Positions 44,916 to 51,939 of a stretch of 64,000 bases of DNA are shown piece after piece; positions within the stretch are counted from its first letter, which is position 1; each line of letters opens with the position of its first letter. Under the pieces are notes generated by a model. The model did not search any database and was not told the origin of the DNA. It worked only from the letters and a program-made list of their open reading frames with translations. Source of the DNA: Mangrovivirga cuniculi (GTDB taxonomy: Bacteria; Bacteroidota; Bacteroidia; Cytophagales; Cyclobacteriaceae); contig NZ_CP028923.1 in NCBI RefSeq assembly GCF_005166025.1, forward strand, positions 372,001 through 436,000, given 5' to 3'. Position numbers and translations under genes: made by a program.

Positions 44916-45800
44916 TCATACCTTTAAAATCGCTTCAAAAAATGACAGGTTTTCCTTTCTGTTCTTAAGGATTAATAAGGGCACATATCTATTTATTTTC
45001 AGGATTTTTGCCGCGGTAGATCCCAGCACCAGTCCGGCCCATGAAGATCTGCCCTGAGAAGAAACCACTAATAGATCAGAGTCCAGAATTTTAGCCTGGT
45101 TCAAGACTTTATCTGCGGGGTTATCATCTTCATCAAGTAAAAAATTACAATGTATGTTACCGAGTTTATTCTTTTTAGTAAACCTCTTGAAGTCTTTTTC
45201 CGCATTAACTCTCATAATCTCAGAAAACTCTTCATAGGTTTTTCCACTTAAATGATAACCTGAAGGAACTGTATAAACATGAATAAGCTCTGATGTAGTT
45301 TTTTCAGGAAGATTATCTCTTACAAATTCGATACCTGCAAATGAATGATCTGAAAAATCTGTGGTAATGGCTACGCTATTAATGTGATCGTGAAAGTTTT
45401 CCGGCACAAAAAGCAAGGAACATGGAGCCATATTAGAAAGCTTAGTTCCCAAAACGTTGTGTCCTTTAAAAGAATCCTTATTTCCGATGAACATCAGATC
45501 GGCATGCTTAATCTTAACCCATTCCAATAGGTCCTTTGAAGGGTTTCCCTTTTTGACCTGTATCTTGTAATTCGTGTTCGCTTTAAAATGTTCGTTAACT
45601 AACGATTGAATATGTGATTCTATTTTTTCATCCAGGGGAGTGCCTTCTGAATCATCATATTCCATGTTTTTAATGATGTGAATAAAATCTACCTGCTCAA
45701 GATTTGCCACGTTGGAAAATAAGGATGCATATTTTACCAGGTTCACATCCATTTCTGTATTATCCAGAGCGACTATGGCGTGCTTAAACTGATTAACCAT
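44916..45800 (-). CDS. Universal stress protein, tandem Usp domains
   Basis: A 294-residue cytosolic protein with two Usp domains (about 1-150 and 150-285). Domain 1 has a weaker nucleotide motif (MFIGNKDSFKGHNVLGTKLS). Domain 2 has SSQGRSSWAGLVLGSTAAKIL, a G-x(2)-G-x(9)-G(S/T)-like ATP-binding pattern, so only the second half is likely to bind ATP. It diverges from the next stress-protein gene across a 132-bp region with an FNR-like palindrome at 45863-45876. Such proteins act in survival under starvation or oxygen limitation; partner unknown. Confidence 0.85.
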   Translation of the reverse strand: MVNQFKHAIVALDNTEMDVNLVKYASLFSNVANLEQVDFIHIIKNMEYDDSEGTPLDEKIESHIQSLVNEHFKANTNYKIQVKKGNPSKDLLEWVKIKHADLMFIGNKDSFKGHNVLGTKLSNMAPCSLLFVPENFHDHINSVAITTDFSDHSFAGIEFVRDNLPEKTTSELIHVYTVPSGYHLSGKTYEEFSEIMRVNAEKDFKRFTKKNKLGNIHCNFLLDEDDNPADKVLNQAKILDSDLLVVSSQGRSSWAGLVLGSTAAKILKINRYVPLLILKNRKENLSFFEAILKV

Positions 45801-45862
45801 TCTTTTTTTCTTAATTTAATCAATTATAAAGATTCGTAATTTGATGTCGGTCAGGAGATTAT

Positions 45863-45876
45863 ATGACCTATATCAT
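45863..45876. promoter_or_regulatory. FNR-like palindrome upstream of two divergent stress-protein genes
   Basis: ATGAC-CTAT-ATCAT, half-sites 4 bp apart as in FNR-type boxes (TTGAT-N4-ATCAA). Its centre is about 63 bp before the rightward ATG at 45933. The same element with a perfect outer 5-bp match occurs at 49212-49225, also about 64 bp before a rightward ATG. The likely binder is the CRP/FNR-type module of the regulator at 50857-51906. Confidence 0.55.
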
Positions 45877-45932
45877 TTAATAAAATGAAGTAATTTTTGT
45901 ATATTAAAAGTAATCTACAAAATAAAAATGAT

Positions 45933-46799
45933 ATGGCCGGAATCATGCACACCCATTCTGCTTCTAAACCTTTAAAATCGATTGCAAACACCCAAAGTGC
46001 AATCAATAAAATACTCGTAGCAACCGAGGCGTGCTCTACTTGTGTTCCGATATTAAATTATGGTGCAGGCCTGGCTGATACGCTCGGTGCTGAACTGGTG
46101 ATTTTACATATTGTTAAAACTGATCCAAGCAAAGGTGATTATATAAATGACTATAAAATTAACAAAGGGCGTCAAAACCTTATTCAGGCCCTTAACAGAA
46201 TGAATATTAAACCGGATAATGTCATTCTTTTAGTGCGTACCGGAGATCCTGAAGATATCATAAACAAGACAATCCTGACTCACAATGTTAGTCTTTGTGT
46301 AATGGGAAAGTCAAAAAGTCGAAGTGACAAAGAAAGAGTGGGTAAACTGACCAGTAAAATTGTAGATAACCCTCCTTGCCCGCTAACTATTATAAATCCT
46401 CAACACCGAACCAAGCTTCCTAAAAAAGTTCTAATTACATGGGGCAACTACGACCTGGACATTCTGGAACACCAAAAAAATTTCTTTGATAGCTTTATGA
46501 AAAAACTTCAGGCAGATGATATTCTTTTTCATGTAACTCATGATTATGAGTCTTTTCATCCTGATGAAGTTGAAGAAGCTTTTAAAGGTATATTACATCA
46601 TAAAGTTAATTTAGAAACATCTCATAGTGATAATGCCTACCTGGCAATCAAGAATAAGCTTTCTTCCGAGGATTTTGACATGGTTGTTTTATTCCATAAA
46701 GTGAATAAAACGACTGATGATAAATTTAAAGGTAGTATTAGTAAAAAATTATCCTTTTCCGCCAACACTGCAGTAATGATAATCCCTGTATTTAATTAA
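45933..46799 (+). CDS. Universal stress protein, tandem Usp domains
   Basis: A 288-residue protein from the ATG at 45933; an upstream TTG is also open. Domain 1 (about 20-150) has KILVATEACSTCVPILNYGAGLA and MGKSKSRSDKERVGKLTSKIVDNPPCPLTII, an ATP-motif-like segment without the classic glycines. Domain 2 (about 160-288) is more divergent and ends in SKKLSFSANTAVMIIPVF. Both domains look less able to bind ATP than the two leftward stress proteins near 47430-49140. It is divergent from the 44916 gene and 68 bp upstream of the TetR gene. Confidence 0.78.
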   Translation: MAGIMHTHSASKPLKSIANTQSAINKILVATEACSTCVPILNYGAGLADTLGAELVILHIVKTDPSKGDYINDYKINKGRQNLIQALNRMNIKPDNVILLVRTGDPEDIINKTILTHNVSLCVMGKSKSRSDKERVGKLTSKIVDNPPCPLTIINPQHRTKLPKKVLITWGNYDLDILEHQKNFFDSFMKKLQADDILFHVTHDYESFHPDEVEEAFKGILHHKVNLETSHSDNAYLAIKNKLSSEDFDMVVLFHKVNKTTDDKFKGSISKKLSFSANTAVMIIPVFN

Positions 46800-46839
46800 T
46801 ACACAAAGATTTGTAATATAAAAATTATATAATTTTTAC

Positions 46840-46847
46840 TATATTTG
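46840..46847 (+). promoter_or_regulatory. -7 promoter element of the TetR-family gene
   Basis: TATATTTG, an exact TAnnTTTG, 20 bp before the ATG. It overlaps the dyad at 46844-46865, so a bound repressor would block it. Confidence 0.6.
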
Positions 46848-46865
46848 ACCGAACAATCAGTCAAA
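46844..46865. promoter_or_regulatory. Inverted-repeat operator of the TetR-family gene
   Basis: TTTGAC-x-GA and TC-x-GTCAAA form a 22-bp dyad (8 of the outer 9 base pairs on each side match). It overlaps the -7 element and ends 2 bp before the ATG. The form resembles known TetR/AcrR operators with TGAC/GTCA arms, so self-repression is likely. Confidence 0.65.
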
Positions 46866-46867
46866 CT

Positions 46868-47437
46868 ATGGAAACTGCAACCCGAGAAAAAGACTTCAAA
46901 ATTCAAAAAAGAAAAAGAATCTTATTTTCTGCTTTGGAGCTATTTGCCACTCAAGGTTACGATGGCACTTCGGTAAGTCAGATCGCCAAAGCTGCCGGAA
47001 TATCCAAAGGCCTTACCTATGTCTATTTTGAAAGCAAAGAAGATTTATTGCTTCAAATAATAAATTATTTTAAAGCTGAAGAAGAAATACGGCTTGCTTC
47101 ATTATATGACGATGATCCGAATATTTTTTTAAAAAGGCTTATTCATGATTTTTTTAACAGGATTAGGGAACGTCCAGAACATATTAAGCTCGTCACTTCG
47201 TTGATGCTACAGGTGAGTAAATACAAGTTCATTCAGGAAATGGCTATTGATAAATATCTGACCTATTTTCAGCTAATGCAGGAACTACTGGATAAAGTTG
47301 GATTTCCGGATTCCCGAAGAGAAGCTAAATTATTAACGGCTATGCTGGATGGTGTGGCAATACAATTTAATGTAGTAGGAGAGGATTATCCATTAACTGA
47401 AACTGAAAAGTACATTTTAACAAAGTACGTCAGTTAA
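46868..47437 (+). CDS. TetR/AcrR-family transcriptional regulator
   Basis: A 189-residue repressor-type protein. The N-terminal helix-turn-helix runs about 18-63: ILFSALELFATQGYDGTSVSQIAKAAGISKG with the recognition helix near GISKGLTYVYFESKEDLL. The C-terminal helical domain (70-189) is the ligand-binding and dimerisation part; its inducer is unknown. It sits inside a cluster of stress proteins and overlaps the convergent 47430 gene by 8 bp. It carries its own operator, so it probably represses itself and perhaps neighbours. Confidence 0.88.
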   Translation: METATREKDFKIQKRKRILFSALELFATQGYDGTSVSQIAKAAGISKGLTYVYFESKEDLLLQIINYFKAEEEIRLASLYDDDPNIFLKRLIHDFFNRIRERPEHIKLVTSLMLQVSKYKFIQEMAIDKYLTYFQLMQELLDKVGFPDSRREAKLLTAMLDGVAIQFNVVGEDYPLTETEKYILTKYVS

Positions 47438-48275
47438 TAACAAGCATCGGAATACTCTTATTATTCACTAGGCTTTTTGAGACTGATTCTGAAAATAAGC
47501 CATTATAAAAGTGCTTTCCGGGAAAAACCACAATTAAATCTCCTTTGATTTCAAGAACTTTTTTTAATATCGTTTTAGAGATGAATTCATTACTCTTTTG
47601 AGGAACCAGACAAGTCTGAATATCAGGCAGGGTCATTCTAAGAGTCTTCATAACTTTTTCCTTTTCATCACTAAACTTTTGTTTAAGAGACTCTTGTGTA
47701 ACTGATAGCAAAACCTGGTTTGATGATAAAACACTTAATAATTGAGCTGAATTGATCAGATCTTTTTTCTTATTCTTTTTGCTATAATCACAGCTAATGC
47801 ATGCGTTTTTAAAAGGAAAATGACCTTCAAATTGTTCAGGTACAATAATTGAAGGGCATCCAATACTATTTAATATTCTAACAATATTAATTTTAAGGAA
47901 AGACATAAATCCAGAAGGGTTTTTCTTTCCCAGAACAATCAGGTCAACTTTCTCTTGCTCGACAAAGGCTGACAAACGTGTTTCAAGATAACCGAGCTTA
48001 AACTTCAATTCATAGGCAATACCACTGTTAGAAAGATATTCCTCCTCGAGCTTTTTGAATTTTTTTGCAATACTAGATGAAAATACAGCCGGATCGTTTT
48101 CTTCCTCTACATATAAAGGAAGGCCACCAACCGGCTGAGGAATATTAAAAACATGAAGAACAGTCAGCTTCGCGTTGAGCTGCCGTGCAATATCAATTGC
48201 ATATTTAAGACCGGTATAACTGGCATTACTAAAATTTACCGGCACTAAAATGTGGCTGACTACTAGGTTACTCAT
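47430..48275 (-). CDS. Universal stress protein, tandem Usp domains
   Basis: A 281-residue protein. Domain 1 (about 1-145) has ILVPVNFSNASYTGLKYAIDIARQL and a motif VLGKKNPSGFMSFLKINIVRILNSIGCPSIIV (split) near 112-143 in which the usual GS before the helix is replaced. Domain 2 is degenerate, with FPGKHFYNGLFSESVSKSLVNNKSIPMLVI. It follows the frameshifted stress-protein gene by 20 bp and is probably in the same operon, driven from the region at 49141-49282. Confidence 0.8.
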   Translation of the reverse strand: MSNLVVSHILVPVNFSNASYTGLKYAIDIARQLNAKLTVLHVFNIPQPVGGLPLYVEEENDPAVFSSSIAKKFKKLEEEYLSNSGIAYELKFKLGYLETRLSAFVEQEKVDLIVLGKKNPSGFMSFLKINIVRILNSIGCPSIIVPEQFEGHFPFKNACISCDYSKKNKKKDLINSAQLLSVLSSNQVLLSVTQESLKQKFSDEKEKVMKTLRMTLPDIQTCLVPQKSNEFISKTILKKVLEIKGDLIVVFPGKHFYNGLFSESVSKSLVNNKSIPMLVIN

Positions 48276-48295
48276 TAAACTAATCCCGTCGATTA

Positions 48296-49140
48296 CTATT
48301 TAATATGACAAGTCCAAACTGGTTTATTAGTATGATTAACAAGGTCCTCCGCTATGCTTCCGGAAATTGTATGCATCAACCCTTTTCTTCCATGAGTTCC
48401 GATAGCAATAAGATCTATATCATTATCTTCCGCAAAAGCAGAGATGCCGGCATCTTCCTTATATGCATCATAAGTACTTACATTGACATTCACCAGGTGA
48501 TTCTTTTTAGCAAATTCTCTTAAATTATTCTCCGCCCCCGGGTTGGAATAAAATTGTAAGGGGTATTTACTCGCACCAGGTAAAGCTCTGCATCCATTAC
48601 TTCAAGCAACCTGTCAAAATGATTTAGCAAATTTTCTTGAGTCTCTGTATAATCAGTAGCAAAAGCGATTGATTTAATTTGCTCTAACCTGATTGGATCT
48701 TTAACAGTAATCACAGGATGCTTGGAGTATCTGACTACTCGTTCAGCATTTGAACCAATCATAACCTCATCCATACCGTGTGCACCTTTACTTCCCATAA
48801 TTACCAGGTCAGCATTTAGAGCTGCTATCTTTTTGGTAATGTTTTGGTATGGGTTACCTATTTTAACAATCGTTTCAACATCAAGGCCATCAAACATTTC
48901 TTTGGTTCGAAGTTCTTCAAATTGCTTTTCAACCTTTTCAATCATCTGAGCAGTAAACGCATTAGCAGGCATTCCGCTTTCCGGGGCAGGCCCCATAGTA
49001 GTAAAACTAGCAGTTGGATAATATTCTATAACATGTATAATTGATAACTTTGCACCTGTCTTTTTTGCGAAATCCACCGCAAGTTGAAGTGCGTATCCTG
49101 CTTCTTTCGAAAAGTCTGTGGGTACTAATATATTCTTCAT
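48296..49140 (-). pseudogene. Universal stress protein, frameshifted
   Basis: A tandem Usp gene in two frames. The first (49140 to 48520, 206 residues) has domain 1 with MGSKGAHGMDEVMIGSNAERV, a good ATP-binding pattern (about 115-134), and enters domain 2 before leaving the frame at NFIPTR (about residue 201). The second frame continues as AENNLREFAKKNHLVN and GTHGRKGLMHTISGSIAEDLV to 48296. Adding one G on the minus strand (C run at 48535-48539) gives a 281-residue protein, the same length as its neighbour. Either an error in the sequence or a real loss of the second domain. Confidence 0.85.
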
Positions 49141-49211
49141 GGCTTTCGTTGTTTTTTAACAAATAAGACATTTATTTATTGATACCACCTTGCATCTTGT
49201 CAGCAGGTCGT

Positions 49212-49225
49212 ATGATTAATATCAT
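49212..49225. promoter_or_regulatory. FNR-like palindrome between the stress-protein operon and the kinase-regulator operon
   Basis: ATGAT-TAAT-ATCAT with perfect 5-bp half-sites and N4 spacing. It lies about 64 bp before the kinase ATG at 49283 and about 78 bp before the leftward stress-protein ATG at 49140. It matches the element at 45863-45876 and would allow feedback by the regulator at 50857. Confidence 0.6.
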
Positions 49226-49282
49226 TAAGTCAAAAATATTATTATCTTGAGTGTCGAATAAAGCGGAAAACGATGGTTGCTA

Positions 49283-50845
49283 ATGGAAAATGAACAAAAA
49301 TTATTTCAATCTATATTTGAAAGTGCAGTTGAAGGGCTAATAATTTGTAACAGGGAAGGGGAAATAGAATTAGCCAATAAAAGAGCTGAAAGTCTTTTTG
49401 GTTATGATAAGGATGAACTCACTGGAAAAAAAATTGAATTATTGGTTCCTGATGATTTAAAGGCTATACATAGAGGTCACAGAAGAAAGTATTCACAAAA
49501 ACCCTCCAAAAGAATGATGGGGGCAAACCTGGAATTGTATGGTAAAAGAAAAGATGGCAGCGAGTTTCCTTTAGAAATATCTTTAAACCATACTACTGTC
49601 GAAGACAAAACATTGATAGTTGCCTTCATCATTGATATTACTTCCAGAAAAAAAATGGAAAAAGACCTGGAAAAAAACCGAAACAGGCTGGAAAAATATT
49701 CTGTTGAGCTAGAGCAAAGAGTAAAACAAAGAACATTAGAACTTGAAAAGTCCAATATCAACCTGATTGCCTCACAAAAGCTATTCAGAACAATTTCAAA
49801 AAACTTCCCAAACGGCACGATCAATGTAATCGATAAAAACTTTAATTACATTTTTGTAGAAGGGCGTGAACTTCAATCCCAGGGAATTAATAGTAAAGAT
49901 TTGATTGGGAAAAAATATGTTCATTATCAACCCGGTTCTGAATTAGAAGAAAAGTTAAAAAATGCACTGATCGGGCAAAACAGCACCCATGAAATTAGAA
50001 ATGGCGACGAATATTATATTATGTATATCGTCCCACTTTCTTCCGGACATGAAGGATTAATTGAGCGTATTCTGATTGTAGAGAAAAACATTACTCAACA
50101 GAAAAACGCTGAAGACAATATCCGTACATCACTGAAAAAGGAACGAGAGCTTAATGAACTGAAAAGCCGATTCGTTTCCATGGCCTCCCATGAGTTTCGA
50201 ACACCGTTGAGTACTATTCTGAGTTCTGCTTCCTTGCTGGATAAATATTTTGATCTGGGCAATAAAGAAAAGAAAGATAAACACATCACCAAAATTAAAT
50301 CATCGGTCAACAACCTGATTAATCTGCTCAATGACTTTCTTTCTCTTGACAAAATTGAAGAAGGTGTAATAACGCCAAGTTTCCATCAATTTAATCTTAA
50401 AAAATTAATTGAAGACATACTGGATGAACTACAAGAATCATTAAAACCGGGTCAGGAAATAAACTTTAAATATAAAATTGAAGAGCATGTTATATTAGAT
50501 AAACAGTTAGTAAAAAATATTTTTATAAATTTAATTTCTAATGCAGTTAAATACTCCCCGGTTGATAAACCGATTCTCGTTTCGGTTTATAAGGAAAATG
50601 GATTAATTATTTTTGAAATATCTGATCAGGGAATCGGAATCCCGGAGGAAGATATGAAACATTTATTTCAGCGTTTTTTTAGAGCACATAATGCCAGTAA
50701 TATTGAGGGAACCGGTCTTGGTTTAAATATTGTAAAAAAATATGTTGAAATGATGGGGGGTAATATTAGTTGCGTAAGTGAGGAAGGGTTTGGTACTACA
50801 TTTAAAATCTTTCTGGAAGAAAAAGTCGTTGAAAAATCTGAGTAA
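49283..50845 (+). CDS. Cytosolic PAS sensor histidine kinase
   Basis: A 520-residue soluble kinase. Residues 5-125 are a PAS domain (FQSIFESAVEGLIICNREGEIELANKRAESLFGY, split) with a PAC end DITSRKKMEKDLE; 125-160 is a coiled coil; 165-275 is a second PAS-like domain. HisKA has H303 in ASHEFRTPLS, the N-box is NIFINLISNAVKYSP (412-426), G1 is DQGIGI (448-453), and G2 is GTGLGLN (476-482). The PAS domain could sense redox, oxygen or a ligand; no haem histidine can be assigned with certainty. ATG at 49283 chosen over a TTG two codons upstream. The partner regulator follows after 11 bp. Confidence 0.9.
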   Translation: MENEQKLFQSIFESAVEGLIICNREGEIELANKRAESLFGYDKDELTGKKIELLVPDDLKAIHRGHRRKYSQKPSKRMMGANLELYGKRKDGSEFPLEISLNHTTVEDKTLIVAFIIDITSRKKMEKDLEKNRNRLEKYSVELEQRVKQRTLELEKSNINLIASQKLFRTISKNFPNGTINVIDKNFNYIFVEGRELQSQGINSKDLIGKKYVHYQPGSELEEKLKNALIGQNSTHEIRNGDEYYIMYIVPLSSGHEGLIERILIVEKNITQQKNAEDNIRTSLKKERELNELKSRFVSMASHEFRTPLSTILSSASLLDKYFDLGNKEKKDKHITKIKSSVNNLINLLNDFLSLDKIEEGVITPSFHQFNLKKLIEDILDELQESLKPGQEINFKYKIEEHVILDKQLVKNIFINLISNAVKYSPVDKPILVSVYKENGLIIFEISDQGIGIPEEDMKHLFQRFFRAHNASNIEGTGLGLNIVKKYVEMMGGNISCVSEEGFGTTFKIFLEEKVVEKSE

Positions 50846-50856
50846 TTTAAATATCT

Positions 50857-51906
50857 ATGAAAACAATCCTGGTAATCGAAGATAATGAAGGGGTAAGAGA
50901 AAATATTTCTGAAATTCTCGAGCTATCAAATTATTATGTAAAACAGGCTCCAAATGGAATCGAAGGGGTTAAAATAGCTAAAAACAGTAAGGTAGATTTA
51001 ATTTTATGTGACATCATGATGCCAGAGCTCGATGGGTATGGCGTTCTTCACATGTTAAATAAAGACCCAAAAACTTCTGCAATTCCATTTATATTTCTTA
51101 CCGCAAAAACTGAAAAAGGCGATATAAGAAAGGGTATGAATTTGGGAGCAGACGACTACCTGACAAAACCATTTGATGATACTGAATTACTTGAAGCGGT
51201 TGAAATTAGATTAAAAAAGGCGGAAGCGATAGGAAAAGTTCAGGATGGGGGGAAACCAGGAATTGAAAAGCTTCTTGAGAAAGCGGAATTAAGCGGAATG
51301 CTTAAAGACCTGAGCAGCAATTTTAAAACCAGGCATTATCGCAAAGGTGACCGGATTTTTACGGAAGGTGATCTTTTAAATTACTTGTTCCTCATTCAAT
51401 CCGGAAAGGTAAAAACCACAATGATCAATGATGATGGAAAAGAATATATTGTGGATATTCACAATGAAGGTGATCTCCTCGGGATTGAAAGTATAATTGA
51501 CAATATAGAAAGCAAAACTAGTGCTGAAATACTGGACGAAGCAGACATTTATCTTATCCCAAGAGCAGATTTTAATGAAATTCTTGCTTCGAATCGTGAA
51601 TTAGCAAACAAATTCATCAAAGTCCTTTCACATAATATAATCGAAAAGGAAGAAAAGTTATTAAAATTAGCTTATGATACTGTTCGCAAGCGCGTTGCGG
51701 ATGCTTTAATCGTTTTCAAAGAGAAAAACGAAGATGCAGAACTACTCAAAGTTTCAAGAGAAGATATCGCTAACGCAGTAGGAACGAGTACTGAATCAGT
51801 AATTAGAACATTGTCAGAATTCAAAAAAGACGGATACATAGAAATCGACAAAAAAGGAGTGATCAAGTTTTTACATCCTGAAAAAATTAAAGAAATTAGG
51901 TTTTAA
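50857..51906 (+). CDS. Response regulator fused to a CRP/FNR-type DNA-binding module
   Basis: A 349-residue regulator. Residues 1-120 are a receiver with D9, phospho-acceptor D52, T82 and K104. Residues of about 150-265 are a cyclic-nucleotide-binding-like beta-roll with a long helix (257-285). Residues 296-325 are a CRP-type helix-turn-helix; the recognition helix STESVIRTL aligns E313 and R317 with the base-contacting glutamate and arginine of FNR and CRP, and has no arginine at the extra CRP position. This predicts a TGA-centred half-site, matching the ATGAY-N4-ATCAT boxes nearby. The roll lacks the cAMP phosphate-binding RS motif I would expect. It is paired with the preceding kinase. Confidence 0.88.
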   Translation: MKTILVIEDNEGVRENISEILELSNYYVKQAPNGIEGVKIAKNSKVDLILCDIMMPELDGYGVLHMLNKDPKTSAIPFIFLTAKTEKGDIRKGMNLGADDYLTKPFDDTELLEAVEIRLKKAEAIGKVQDGGKPGIEKLLEKAELSGMLKDLSSNFKTRHYRKGDRIFTEGDLLNYLFLIQSGKVKTTMINDDGKEYIVDIHNEGDLLGIESIIDNIESKTSAEILDEADIYLIPRADFNEILASNRELANKFIKVLSHNIIEKEEKLLKLAYDTVRKRVADALIVFKEKNEDAELLKVSREDIANAVGTSTESVIRTLSEFKKDGYIEIDKKGVIKFLHPEKIKEIRF

Positions 51907-51913
51907 ATAAAAA

Positions 51914-51933
51914 AGCCGGCTGAACAGCCGGCT
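51914..51933. terminator. Bidirectional terminator between the hybrid regulator and glyS
   Basis: AGCCGGCT/AGCCGGCT 8-bp GC-rich stem with a 4-nt loop, A run on the left, TTTTGTTTT on the right. Confidence 0.9.
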
Positions 51934-51939
51934 TTTGTT

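Noticed and set aside
44907-44919. ATGAT-CCG-ATCAT palindrome near the end of the leftward stress-protein gene
   Set aside because: It resembles the FNR-like boxes but has a 3-bp centre, overlaps the 3' end of a gene and lies upstream of dgt only. Spacing and position do not fit the other two sites.
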